Below are positions 52,319 to 61,147 of a stretch of 64,000 nt of DNA, in pieces; positions within the stretch are counted from its first letter, which is position 1; each line of letters opens with the position of its first letter. Source of the stretch: JAYZDK01 sp964604165 (GTDB lineage Bacteria; Myxococcota_A; UBA796; CAJQPC01); contig CAZRYF010000001.1 in NCBI GenBank assembly GCA_964604165.1, positions 62,001 through 126,000 of the forward strand, given 5' to 3'. The notes below the pieces were generated by a model. The model was not told where the DNA came from and ran no database searches. It saw only the letters and a list, made by a program, of their open reading frames with translations. The translations under genes and the position numbers were made by a program.

Positions 52319-52491
52319 GCCTGTCCGACAACGAGCACGGCTCCTTCACACGATGGGTTCTGGGCGGCAAGCGGATCGTCACGAGCCTGTCACGAGGCGG
52401 GCTCGACGGCTGCATTGGGCGCCCATAGATCATCCTTGTCTACCGGCCGCAGTGTGTGGGTACGGAGACATCTTTTTGGAGGGCAGGCGGT
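52319..52491. other. intergenic region before the purine operon
   Basis: 173 bases that should hold the promoters of the divergent tRNA-Leu and purS genes. I see no confident -35/-10 pair, riboswitch or PurR-type site. GGAGGG at 52478-52483 is the ribosome binding site of purS. Confidence 0.4.
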
Positions 52492-52740
52492 TTGAAGGCG
52501 CATGTATACGTGACGTTGCGGGACGGTGTGCTGGATCCTGCCGGCAAGGCGGTGCTCGGGGGTCTGCACTCTATGGACTATGGCGAGGTGGCCTCTGTTC
52601 GCCTCGGGCGGTTCATTGAGGTGGAGCTCTCCGACACCCTCGATTCTGACGCCGCCAAAGTGCGGCTCGGGGAGATGTGTGAGCGGCTCTTGGCCAACAC
52701 CGTCATCGAGCAATACCGCATCGAACTGGTAGAGGAATAG
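52492..52740 (+). CDS. purS: phosphoribosylformylglycinamidine synthase subunit PurS
   Basis: An 82-residue PurS, which bridges PurL and PurQ in the four-component FGAM synthase of purine synthesis. It reads KAHVYVTLRDGVLDPAGKAV near the start and VIEQYRIELVEE at the end, the usual PurS length. The start is TTG at 52492 with GGAGGG eight bases upstream; no ATG gives the conserved beginning. purQ follows after five bases. Confidence 0.92.
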   Translation: MKAHVYVTLRDGVLDPAGKAVLGGLHSMDYGEVASVRLGRFIEVELSDTLDSDAAKVRLGEMCERLLANTVIEQYRIELVEE

Positions 52741-52745
52741 ACCCC

Positions 52746-53441
52746 GTGGCTCTTCGCGCCGGGGTGGTGACCTTTCCGGGTAGCAACTGTGATGCGGACC
52801 TTCGGCATGCGGTGGGCTGCGTGGAGGGGCTGGAGGCGGTAGCGCTCTGGCACAAGGATCGGGACATCCAGGAGGTGGATGCCATCTTGCTCCCGGGCGG
52901 GTTTTCCTACGGGGACTACCTGAGGTGCGGGGCAATTGCCCGCTTCAGTCCGATCATGGAGGAGGTGGTGGCCTTTGCCCGGCGGGGAGGTCCAGTGTTG
53001 GGCATTTGCAACGGATTTCAGATTCTGGCGGAGGCCGGACTTGTTCCGGGCGCCCTGCTTCAAAACGCTGGGCAGAAATTTCTGTGCCAAGACGTCACGC
53101 TTCGCCCCGAGGGCCGGGAGACGCCGTTTACCAGGGGCCTGCCCACCTCCATGCGCGTCCCCATCGCCCACAATGAGGGCAACTGGGTGGCGGACGATGA
53201 GACTCTCGCCCGGGTGGAGGGGGAGGGCCAGGTGACCTTTCGCTATGTCTCCGAGGGGGGAGAACGGGTGAACGGGATTGCCCCAAATGGCGCCATGAAC
53301 GACGTGGCAGGGGTGTGCAACGCGGCGGGCAATGTGCTGGGAATGATGCCGCACCCGGAGCGCGTGGTGGAGAACGTCGTGGGCGGTGAGGACGGCCTCG
53401 GTATGTTTCAATCCCTCTTCCGTTTTCTGGAGTCAAGATGA
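52746..53441 (+). CDS. purQ: phosphoribosylformylglycinamidine synthase subunit PurQ
   Basis: A 231-residue class I glutamine amidotransferase that supplies ammonia to PurL. The nucleophile elbow is VLGICNGFQIL and the catalytic His-Glu pair lies in MMPHPERVVEN. The N-terminus RAGVVTFPGSNCDADLRHAV is typical. GTG is the start codon. Its last four bases overlap the purL ATG. Confidence 0.96.
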   Translation: MALRAGVVTFPGSNCDADLRHAVGCVEGLEAVALWHKDRDIQEVDAILLPGGFSYGDYLRCGAIARFSPIMEEVVAFARRGGPVLGICNGFQILAEAGLVPGALLQNAGQKFLCQDVTLRPEGRETPFTRGLPTSMRVPIAHNEGNWVADDETLARVEGEGQVTFRYVSEGGERVNGIAPNGAMNDVAGVCNAAGNVLGMMPHPERVVENVVGGEDGLGMFQSLFRFLESR

Positions 53442-55621
53442 TCACCCCGGAGCTGGTGGCAGAGCACGGCCTGAGCACAGAGGAGTACGAGAGGCTTCTC
53501 GCGGATCTGGGGCGCGTGCCAACCCTGCCCGAGCTGGGGGTGTACTCGGTGATGTACTCGGAGCACTGCTCCTACAAGAGCTCGCGGGTTCATCTGGCCA
53601 AGCTGCCGACCACGGGGCCGCGGGTCTTGATTGGTCCAGGGGAAAATGCTGGCGCGGTGGACTTGGGGGACGGGCTCGCTGCGGTCTTCAAGATGGAGTC
53701 TCACAACCACCCCTCTTACATCGAGCCCTACCAGGGCGCCGCTACGGGAGTGGGGGGCATTCTGCGGGACGTGTTCACCATGGGCGCTCGTCCAGTCGCA
53801 AACCTGAACTCCCTGCGCTTTGGTCGGCCAGCCCACCCAAAGACTCCTCATCTCGTGCACGGCGTGGTGGCGGGCATCGGTGGTTACGGCAACTGCATGG
53901 GTATTCCCACAGTGGGAGGCGAGCTTCGGTTTCACGCCTCTTACGACGGAAACTGCCTCGTGAATGCGTTTACCTGTGGTGTGGTGGACTCGGAGCGAAT
54001 CTTTCTGGGCACGGCGGCGGGGGTGGGGAATCCCATTTTCTATGTGGGGGCTCGAACCGGCCGAGATGGCATTCACGGGGCCACCATGGCTTCCGAAGAG
54101 TTTGGAGAGGGAAGTGAGGAGAAGCGCCCCACGGTGCAAGTGGGCGATCCCTTCTACGAGAAGCTCTTGTTGGAGGCCTGTCTGGAGCTCATGGAAGGAG
54201 ACTGCATCGTTGGGATTCAGGACATGGGCGCAGCGGGCCTGACGAGCTCATCGGTTGAGATGGCGGGCCGAGGAGGCGCTGGCATCCGCATGGACCTGGA
54301 CAAGGTACCCATGCGCGAACCCGACATGACGCCCTATGAGATTCTTCTCTCCGAGTCCCAGGAACGCATGTTGGTGGTGATTCGGCAGGGTGCCGAGGAG
54401 GCTGTCTACCGAATCTTCAAAAAGTGGGACCTGGCCGTGGCGGAGATTGGAAGGGTCACGGACGACGGCATGTGGCGGTGCACGTGGCACGGCGAGGAGG
54501 TCTGTGCCATTCCCGTGCCCGCACTGACGGATGCGGCTCCCAAGTATGATCGACCCCAGGAGGTTCCATCCTGGCAGCATGAGGTGCAGACCCTTGGGCT
54601 TCCCGGGGACGTGGAGGATCCGGCGGAGGTTCTCTTGCGCCTGGTGGGACATCCCGATGTGTGCGATCGAACGTGGATCTACAGACAATATGACCACCAG
54701 GTGGGCGTGGACACGGTTGTGAAGCCCGGGGCAGATGCTGCCTTGGTGCGCATCAAGGGGACCGATAAACACCTGGCATTTGCCACGGATTGTAACGGTC
54801 GACATGTGTACCTGGATCCTCATAGGGGAGCGGCGGGGCAGGTCGTGGAGTGTGCCCGCAACCTCGCCTGCGTGGGCGCGGAGCCCTTGGGGCTCACGGA
54901 CTGTCTGAATTTTGGCAACCCGGAGCGGCCCGAGATTATGTGGCAATTTGCCCGCGCCGTGGAAGGCCTCGCAGAGGCATGCCGCGCCATGGACGTGCCC
55001 GTGGTTTCTGGAAACGTGAGCCTCTACAACGAGACAGAGGGCACCGCGATTCTTCCGACCCCGGCAGTGGCGATGGTCGGCCTGCTGGAAGGGCCGAGCC
55101 CGGTGCTCTCCAATTCATTCCGAGAGGGCCAGGCCATTGCGCTCCTTGGGGGGGCCACCTCTCACCTGGGAGGAAGCCTCTACCTCTACGCAGAGCACAG
55201 CCTGGAGCGGGGGATGCCACCTGCGGTGGATTACGTCGCCGAGCGAGCCTTGCACGACACTGTACGCGAGCTGGTACGCTCCGGTAGCGTGCAGATGGCC
55301 CACGACCTCTCCGATGGGGGGTTGGCGGTTGCACTGGCGGAGGGGTGTGTCTCCGGTGTGGGCTGCGATGTGGTCTTGCCTGGAGAAGGGCGCCGGGACG
55401 GGCGGCTTTTCGGAGAGGACCACGGCCGGATTCTCGTGGCCTTCGCACCCGAGGCCCTGGACCGGGTGGAGGCCATTTGTACAGGCCGTACCCAATTCCT
55501 TCCCCTGGGCCGGGCGGGGGGAGATCGCCTGCGAATCCTGGATGGGGCGGCGCCGATTGTGGATGTTTCGGTAAAGAAGGTGGCGAGTCGCTGGACGAGC
55601 ACGCTACCGGAGATGTTGTGA
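53438..55621 (+). CDS. purL: phosphoribosylformylglycinamidine synthase subunit PurL (small form)
   Basis: A 727-residue synthase subunit that converts FGAR to FGAM with ATP and ammonia. It is the small PurL, lacking the fused amidotransferase of the 1300-residue enterobacterial form, which explains the separate purS and purQ. Motifs include VYSVMYSEHCSYKSS, FKMESHNHPSYIEPYQGAATGVGG and IQDMGAAGLTSSSVEMA. It is coupled to both neighbours by four-base overlaps (ATGA, GTGA). Confidence 0.97.
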   Translation: MITPELVAEHGLSTEEYERLLADLGRVPTLPELGVYSVMYSEHCSYKSSRVHLAKLPTTGPRVLIGPGENAGAVDLGDGLAAVFKMESHNHPSYIEPYQGAATGVGGILRDVFTMGARPVANLNSLRFGRPAHPKTPHLVHGVVAGIGGYGNCMGIPTVGGELRFHASYDGNCLVNAFTCGVVDSERIFLGTAAGVGNPIFYVGARTGRDGIHGATMASEEFGEGSEEKRPTVQVGDPFYEKLLLEACLELMEGDCIVGIQDMGAAGLTSSSVEMAGRGGAGIRMDLDKVPMREPDMTPYEILLSESQERMLVVIRQGAEEAVYRIFKKWDLAVAEIGRVTDDGMWRCTWHGEEVCAIPVPALTDAAPKYDRPQEVPSWQHEVQTLGLPGDVEDPAEVLLRLVGHPDVCDRTWIYRQYDHQVGVDTVVKPGADAALVRIKGTDKHLAFATDCNGRHVYLDPHRGAAGQVVECARNLACVGAEPLGLTDCLNFGNPERPEIMWQFARAVEGLAEACRAMDVPVVSGNVSLYNETEGTAILPTPAVAMVGLLEGPSPVLSNSFREGQAIALLGGATSHLGGSLYLYAEHSLERGMPPAVDYVAERALHDTVRELVRSGSVQMAHDLSDGGLAVALAEGCVSGVGCDVVLPGEGRRDGRLFGEDHGRILVAFAPEALDRVEAICTGRTQFLPLGRAGGDRLRILDGAAPIVDVSVKKVASRWTSTLPEML

Positions 55622-57045
55622 GCGACGACTCTCTTCCGTTTGACAAGCTGCGCGAGGAATGTGGCGTAGTGGGAATATGGGGGGACCCAGAAGCGGCCAA
55701 CCTGATCTACCTGTCCCTGCATTCGCTCCAGCACCGAGGGCAGGAGGGTGCGGGGATTGTCACCTCTGCAGGCGATCGGTTCAGCAGCTACCGGGGGCTT
55801 GGCCTCGTGGGGGAAGTCTTCTCCCCGGAACACCTGGAGCGCCTTCCCGGCTCCTGCGGCGTGGGCCACGTGCGCTACTCCACGACGGGAGCCAACAGCC
55901 AACGAAACGTGCAGCCCTTTCTGGTCCGGTACCAGAACGGCCAGGTGGCCATTGCCCACAACGGGAACCTGGTCAATGGGGTCAGCTTGCGCAGGGAGCT
56001 GGAGGCCCGGGGATCGATCTTCAACACGACCTCGGACACGGAGGTCATCCTCCACCTGATTGCCACGTCGACCCAGCAGACTTTCGTGAATCGATTGGTC
56101 GATGCTCTGGCCCAGGTGCGCGGTGCCTACTCCCTCGTCCTGTTGACCGACGACATGCTCGTGGCGGTGAGAGACCCCCAGGGCTTTCGGCCTCTGGTCA
56201 TGGGCCGCAAGGGAAACGCGGTGGTGTTTGCCTCGGAGACCTGCGCTCTTGATCTAATTGATGGGGAGCTGGACCGAGAGATCGAGCCCGGGGAGATGGT
56301 GATTGTAGACAAAGACGGTCTGACCTCCCTGTCACCTTTTCCGCGCCAGTCCCGCAAGGCTTGTGTCTTTGAACACATCTATTTTTCTCGTCCCAATTCC
56401 AAGACCTTTGGCGTGTCTGTGTATGAATCCAGGTACTTGATGGGCAAAGCCCTGGCGGGGGTGCAGCCCGTGGATGCGGATGTGGTGATCGCCGTGCCGG
56501 ATTCCGGAACGTCCGCAGCCTTGGGGTATTCCTTTGCCTCTCAGGTGCCCTTTCAGCAGGGCTTGATTCGTTCCCACTACGTAGGCCGCACCTTTATCGA
56601 GCCGTCCCAGAGCATTCGGGACTTTGGGGTGAAGCTGAAGTTGTCGCCAGTGCGGGAAGTCATTGAAGGAAAGCGGGTGGTGGTGGTGGACGACTCTTTG
56701 GTGCGTGGGACCACTTCCAAGAAGATCGTGCGCATGCTTCGACAGGCCGGGGCCACGGAAGTTCATGTGCGGATTTGTTCCCCCCCTATTCGGGGATCCT
56801 GTTTTTATGGGGTGGATACCCCCACTCGAGACGAACTGATTGCCCACAAGATGTCCGAGGAGGCGATCTGCGACTACCTCAAGGCCGACTCCTTGTCGTA
56901 CCTTCCGCTGAACGTGCTGCATGAGCAGCTTGGCGAGACATCTCCGACCTATTGTGATGCCTGCTTCTCCCTGGACTACCCCGTGGCGGTGGATCCAGAG
57001 GAGTCCAAGAGCCAGCTGGGCCTGTTTGTGGAGTCTGATCTATGA
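55618..57045 (+). CDS. purF: amidophosphoribosyltransferase PurF
   Basis: A 475-residue enzyme of the first committed step of purine synthesis, making phosphoribosylamine from PRPP and glutamine. The Ntn nucleophile is Cys15 in LREECGVVGIWG, so a 14-residue propeptide would be removed. The PRPP site is VVVVDDSLVRGTTSKKIV. The GTG at 55618 overlaps the purL stop (GTGA). The sequence CYGDV-like iron-sulfur ligands of Bacillus-type PurF are suggested by SPTYCDACFSLDYP near the end. Confidence 0.96.
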   Translation: MSDDSLPFDKLREECGVVGIWGDPEAANLIYLSLHSLQHRGQEGAGIVTSAGDRFSSYRGLGLVGEVFSPEHLERLPGSCGVGHVRYSTTGANSQRNVQPFLVRYQNGQVAIAHNGNLVNGVSLRRELEARGSIFNTTSDTEVILHLIATSTQQTFVNRLVDALAQVRGAYSLVLLTDDMLVAVRDPQGFRPLVMGRKGNAVVFASETCALDLIDGELDREIEPGEMVIVDKDGLTSLSPFPRQSRKACVFEHIYFSRPNSKTFGVSVYESRYLMGKALAGVQPVDADVVIAVPDSGTSAALGYSFASQVPFQQGLIRSHYVGRTFIEPSQSIRDFGVKLKLSPVREVIEGKRVVVVDDSLVRGTTSKKIVRMLRQAGATEVHVRICSPPIRGSCFYGVDTPTRDELIAHKMSEEAICDYLKADSLSYLPLNVLHEQLGETSPTYCDACFSLDYPVAVDPEESKSQLGLFVESDL

Positions 57046-58709
57046 TCGTGTCCTCACCTGAACGGGGGGGCATGGGCGCGGTCATTGGAATTGACTTGGG
57101 AACGACCAACACGGTCGTGGCGGTGGTGGAAGGCGGCCGTCCACGGGTGTTGGAGGATTCCAGGGGCTACCGGGTGATTCCGTCCTGTGTGGCGGCGAAG
57201 GAGAGTGGGCGTTTTGTGGTGGGGCATGCGGCGAAGAGCATGATCCTGACGCATCCGGACCGCACGGTCTATGCGGTGAAGAGGCTCCTGGGGCGACCCT
57301 TCGATGCGGAGGAGACCCGGGAGGCTGTGTCTCGGGTGGGCTACCACGCGGAGTCCACAGAGGAGGGTTGGGTGCAGCTGCAGGTAGGGGAGGGGACGAT
57401 GTCTCCGGTGGAGGTGATCGCCGTGGTACTTCGCGTGGCCCGGGAGACCGCCGAGGCGGTGCTTGGCGAGCCGGTACAGGAGGCTGTCGTGACGGTCCCC
57501 GCCTACTTCAATCACAGGCAGCGTTCTTCTACCCTGGAAGCCGCCAGGCGCGCCGGACTTCACTGCGAACGTTTGCTCAACGAGCCCACTGCGGCTGCCC
57601 TCGCCTATGGACACCGCCGAGACGTCGCCAAGGTCGTGCTGGTTTTCGATCTGGGCGGAGGCACCTTTGACGTGTCGGTGCTGCACCTCTCCCGGGGCGT
57701 GTACGAGGTGCTGGCCACCTTGGGGGATACCTTTCTGGGAGGAGAGGACTTTGACTACAGGCTGGTGGATTACCTCGCCTCCACGTTCATCAAGAAGGGC
57801 GGGGTGGACGTGCGAGAGGACGCCACGGCTTTGCAGCGCCTCAAGGAGGCGGCTGAGCGGGCCAAGTGCGAGCTGTCCTTCTCCGACCAGACGACGCTCT
57901 TTCTTCCTCGCCTGTCCCGGGAGAACAACCTGGACGTCGTGGTTCGACGGGAGATCTTGGAAGAGCTGGTGGAGGACCTGGTGCAGCGCACCTTGGAGGT
58001 GGCCCAGAGGGCTGTGGCCGATGCAGGCCTCCAACTGGAGGCGGTAGACGACGTCATTCTCGTGGGGGGACAGACCCGGATGCCTCGCATTCGGAGGGCC
58101 ATTGAGGAGGTGTTTGGCAAGAAGCCCTCCGCCACGGTCCACCCGGAGGAGGTAGTGGCCCTGGGGGCAGCCCTTCATGCGGAGGCGCTCGCCCGTCCGG
58201 ATGGTGAAGCCCCGGTCTTGATAGATGTCACACCCTTCGACTTGGGGATCGATGCCGCCGGGGGCGCGTTTACCCCCATCATTCAGCGAAACTCCAAGGT
58301 GCCCTCCTCCAGGAGTCGCACCTTCACCACTGTGGTGGACAACCAGGAGAGCGTGCGCATCATCGTGCGCCAGGGGCAGTCCCGTCGGTCTGCGGAGAAT
58401 GAGTTTCTGGGGGAGTTGGTGTTGTTTGGCATTCCGGCGGCCCCTCGGATGAAGCCCAAGTTGGATGTGACCTTTCGCATCGACGCCAGCGGTATGTTGC
58501 AGGTGTCCGCCAAGGAACAGGCGACCCAGGCGGCCCAACAGATCACCATTGAGGAGTATCCGAAGTTGGGCCGCAGAGGCGTGGCAGGAGAAGGGACAGG
58601 GGATCTGCCGCCCTTGTATGAGAAGGACGAGACAACGGAGATTCTTGCGCCTCAGCTGCGGGGATTCACCGCTTGGCTCAAGGGTCTGTTCTCCCCAAAG
58701 GCGGTATAG
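57042..58709 (+). CDS. Hsp70/DnaK-family chaperone lacking the lid
   Basis: A 555-residue Hsp70. The ATPase domain is complete: IGIDLGTTNTVVAVVEGG, the VTVPAYFNHRQR strand, VLVFDLGGGTFDVSVL and VILVGGQTRMPRI. The beta substrate-binding domain is present (DVTPFDLGID to QITIEEYP), but the alpha-helical lid that takes DnaK to about 640 residues is replaced by a short tail ending LRGFTAWLKGLFSPKAV. It is therefore a specialised paralogue, not the housekeeping DnaK. Its ATG at 57042 overlaps the purF stop (ATGA); an ATG at 57072 is possible. No dnaJ or grpE is adjacent. Its 3' end overlaps the convergent epmA end by 32 bases. Confidence 0.9.
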   Translation: MIVSSPERGGMGAVIGIDLGTTNTVVAVVEGGRPRVLEDSRGYRVIPSCVAAKESGRFVVGHAAKSMILTHPDRTVYAVKRLLGRPFDAEETREAVSRVGYHAESTEEGWVQLQVGEGTMSPVEVIAVVLRVARETAEAVLGEPVQEAVVTVPAYFNHRQRSSTLEAARRAGLHCERLLNEPTAAALAYGHRRDVAKVVLVFDLGGGTFDVSVLHLSRGVYEVLATLGDTFLGGEDFDYRLVDYLASTFIKKGGVDVREDATALQRLKEAAERAKCELSFSDQTTLFLPRLSRENNLDVVVRREILEELVEDLVQRTLEVAQRAVADAGLQLEAVDDVILVGGQTRMPRIRRAIEEVFGKKPSATVHPEEVVALGAALHAEALARPDGEAPVLIDVTPFDLGIDAAGGAFTPIIQRNSKVPSSRSRTFTTVVDNQESVRIIVRQGQSRRSAENEFLGELVLFGIPAAPRMKPKLDVTFRIDASGMLQVSAKEQATQAAQQITIEEYPKLGRRGVAGEGTGDLPPLYEKDETTEILAPQLRGFTAWLKGLFSPKAV

Positions 58710-59496
58710 GAAGAACACCGGGTACTTGGACCGATTGAATGTCCGGTGCCTGCAGCAGCAACATCACCAGGCGATCCCATCCGAGGGCGATGCCGCCTGC
58801 CCTGGGATGTCGTGCGACGGCAGCGAGCAGTCGCCCATCGACCGGGTAGGGCTTTCGGCCGGCGGCCAGGCGACCTGCATTGTTGTGAGTCCATCGCCGG
58901 GAAAGTTCCTTGGGGTCCAACAACTCGGTGAAGGCATTCGCGAGCTCCACCCCTTGCCAATACAGCTCAAACCTCTCGGCTACTTCCCCCCGTACCCTTG
59001 CAAACGCGGCCATGGAGGCGGGGTAGTCGTAGACAATGGTGGGACCAAGAAACCGGGTCTCGACCTTTTCGACCCAGAGACGCAGCGCCTGATCGTCCGT
59101 GTCTGGCAGATCTCCGGCGTGCTCCCTGAACGCCTCGTGCCACCGGATTCGTTCCACAGACGGGATGCCGAGACCCGCGATTCCAGCGAGGGTACGAAGA
59201 AGCGACTCCACCTCGTCCATCATCTCCCGGTAGCCCGCGCCCGCCCGGTACCACTCGAGCATGGTGAACTCACGGGAGTGAAGGGGGCCCCTCTCCTCCT
59301 CCCGAAAACAGGGGCCCAGGGTGTAGATGCGCGGCAGGCCATCAGCGAGAACGCGCTTCATGGCGAACTCAGGGGAGGTGTGGAGCCAATCACTTCCAAC
59401 CGGCACTGCGTGGAGGTGCTCCTCCATCGCTGGGGAGGACACGAGCACCGGAACCTGCACCTCCAGGTATCCACGCTCCCCAAGAAACCGCCGCAA
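58678..59496 (-). CDS. epmA: EF-P--(R)-beta-lysine ligase EpmA (GenX/PoxA)
   Basis: A class II lysyl-tRNA-synthetase-like enzyme without the anticodon-binding domain, which attaches beta-lysine to EF-P. Motif 2 is visible as GPCFREEERGPLHSREFTMLEWYRAG and motif 3 as GGIALGWDRLVMLLL. The coordinates use the TTG at 59496. The same frame stays open upstream to 59593 and reads RLRRRAALTAGLRRFLGERG, matching the E. coli EpmA helix KRAAIMAEIRRFFADRG, so the true start is probably further upstream. There is no ATG, GTG or TTG there, only CTG at 59544, directly behind the efp stop. It lies 49 bases downstream of efp on the same strand. Confidence 0.9.
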   Translation of the reverse strand: MRRFLGERGYLEVQVPVLVSSPAMEEHLHAVPVGSDWLHTSPEFAMKRVLADGLPRIYTLGPCFREEERGPLHSREFTMLEWYRAGAGYREMMDEVESLLRTLAGIAGLGIPSVERIRWHEAFREHAGDLPDTDDQALRLWVEKVETRFLGPTIVYDYPASMAAFARVRGEVAERFELYWQGVELANAFTELLDPKELSRRWTHNNAGRLAAGRKPYPVDGRLLAAVARHPRAGGIALGWDRLVMLLLQAPDIQSVQVPGVLPIPPLGRTDP

Positions 59497-59545
59497 CCCG
59501 GCGGTCAGAGCTGCCCGGCGACGGAGTCGTGCCGCCCGGGGCAGG

Positions 59546-60112
59546 CTATTTGCCGACGCGGGACACGTACTCGCGTGTGCGCGTGTCCACTTTCAGTGTG
59601 TCGCCTTCCTCCACAAAGAGGGGCACCTGCACCGTGGCCCCACACTCGAGGGTGGCGGGCTTGCTAGCGCCGGTAGCCGTGTTCCCCTTGACCCCTGGCT
59701 CACAGTGCACGATCACGGACTCAATGAAGTTCGGAAGTTCAATCGAAACCGGTCGCTCCTTGAACAACAGCACATCCGCCTCAATGCCGTCCGTGAGGAA
59801 CAACTCCAGACCGTCCAGGTTCTCCACGGGAATTGGAACCTGCTCAAAGGTCTCCATGTTCATGAAGTAGAAGGTGTCGCCATCCGGGTATTGGTACTGC
59901 ATGGTGACCTGTTCACAGTCCGCAGCCTTGATGGTTTCGCCAGACCGAAAGGTGCGTTCGAGCACGTTTCCGCTGATCAGGTTCTTGAGCTTGGTGCGTG
60001 TAAACGCGTTCCCCTTGCCCGGCTTGACGAACTGAAAGTAGGTAATGGAGTAGGGATCGCCGTCGATCTCCACCTTCAGTCCGTTACGGAAGTCAGAAGT
60101 CTGGTAGTTCAT
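59546..60112 (-). CDS. efp: translation elongation factor P
   Basis: A 188-residue EF-P, which relieves ribosome stalling at proline runs. The modified lysine is in FVKPGKGNAF (Lys33, equal to E. coli Lys34), and the C-terminus VDTRTREYVSRVGK is canonical. With epmA downstream and epmB divergent, this EF-P is expected to be beta-lysylated. GGAGAGG lies about ten bases upstream of the ATG, inside the region read as the epmB N-terminus. Confidence 0.97.
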   Translation of the reverse strand: MNYQTSDFRNGLKVEIDGDPYSITYFQFVKPGKGNAFTRTKLKNLISGNVLERTFRSGETIKAADCEQVTMQYQYPDGDTFYFMNMETFEQVPIPVENLDGLELFLTDGIEADVLLFKERPVSIELPNFIESVIVHCEPGVKGNTATGASKPATLECGATVQVPLFVEEGDTLKVDTRTREYVSRVGK

Positions 60113-61133
60113 GGAAAAATCATCCTCTCCGCGCAGGTCCCGAGGGTATCACGCGGCATCGCCGGGTGCCTCTGCTGTGGTAGGGCATTCCGAGCTGTTG
60201 GCACGCGTGCCACACCTTCAGGCCGCCTTGCTTAAGCAGGCCCACGGCCTGTTTCCGGTTCGGGTCACACGGACCTTTTTCGACCGCGGTGATTCACTGG
60301 ATCCAGGTGATCCGGTGCTGGGCCAGGTGCTCCCACGGAGCGGAGAAGGGGAGGCGCACCCCGGGGATCGTCCGGATCCCGTGGGAGACGCCGCAAAGAG
60401 TCCGGTGCCCTGGGTGGTGTCCAAACATCCGGACCGGGTGTTGTTGCTACTGACAAAGCGGTGCCACCTGTACTGTCGGTACTGTTTTCGCCGGGACCAC
60501 AATCCGGCCGACGGTTGGGATCCCACCGAAGAGGAGCTGGAGGTAGCGCTCCAGTGGTGCATTTCAAGTGGGGCCAATGAAGTGATCCTGTCGGGAGGAG
60601 ATCCCCTTGCGGTGGGGCCTGATCAACTCCTTGGGGTGTTGGATCGGTTGCAGGGGGAGGGGCTGCGTGTGCGAATTCACACCCGTGCACCCATCACGGC
60701 CCCTGGCCAGATCCCGGAGGCACTCCTCGACGGCCTCCGCTTCAGGGCCCCTCTCTGGATCGTGGTGCATTGCAACCATGCCCAGGAGCTTGGAAGGGAA
60801 GCGGAGGCTTGCTTGCGTCGACTGGTGGACAGCGGCATTTCGGTGCTCAACCAGTCTGTGCTCCTTGCGGGGATCAATGACTCTGTTCCGGCCCTGGCAG
60901 ACCTCTCCAATGCGCTGGTAGACCTGGGCGTCAAGCCTTACTACCTGCACCTCACCGACCCGGTGCCGGGAAACGCGCCGTTTCGGGTGGAGGCAGAATG
61001 GGCGGTGGAACTCCACAACCAATTGAAGCAGCGCGTGTCGGGCATCGCCCTGCCTGCGCTGGTGGTGGACCTTCCCGGCGGGTCGGGCAAGACGGATGTA
61101 CGCCAGGCCCTGTCCACGGGGGTTCTCGGGTAA
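60111..61133 (+). CDS. epmB: EF-P beta-lysylation lysine 2,3-aminomutase-like protein EpmB
   Basis: A 340-residue radical SAM enzyme of the lysine 2,3-aminomutase family that makes (R)-beta-lysine for EF-P. The iron-sulfur Cys triad is CHLYCRYC (118, 122, 125), followed by SGANEVILSGGDPLAV and the PLP-lysine region near the C-terminus. The short form without the dimerisation tail, and its place beside efp and epmA, mark it as EpmB. The ATG at 60111 overlaps the divergent efp start codon; the first 20 residues are not conserved, so a GTG at 60177 is an alternative start. Confidence 0.93.
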   Translation: MEKSSSPRRSRGYHAASPGASAVVGHSELLARVPHLQAALLKQAHGLFPVRVTRTFFDRGDSLDPGDPVLGQVLPRSGEGEAHPGDRPDPVGDAAKSPVPWVVSKHPDRVLLLLTKRCHLYCRYCFRRDHNPADGWDPTEEELEVALQWCISSGANEVILSGGDPLAVGPDQLLGVLDRLQGEGLRVRIHTRAPITAPGQIPEALLDGLRFRAPLWIVVHCNHAQELGREAEACLRRLVDSGISVLNQSVLLAGINDSVPALADLSNALVDLGVKPYYLHLTDPVPGNAPFRVEAEWAVELHNQLKQRVSGIALPALVVDLPGGSGKTDVRQALSTGVLG

Positions 61134-61147
61134 CATGAGCGCTGCCC

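Noticed and set aside
53404..53412. Another TGTTTCAAT activator half-site
   Set aside because: It lies inside the purQ coding sequence (codons for Met-Phe-Gln-Ser) with no second half-site or sigma-54 promoter nearby.
57054..58718. Long open frame antisense to the Hsp70 gene
   Set aside because: It mirrors the Hsp70 codon structure in GC-rich DNA, has no ribosome binding site or family features, and the sense gene is unmistakable.
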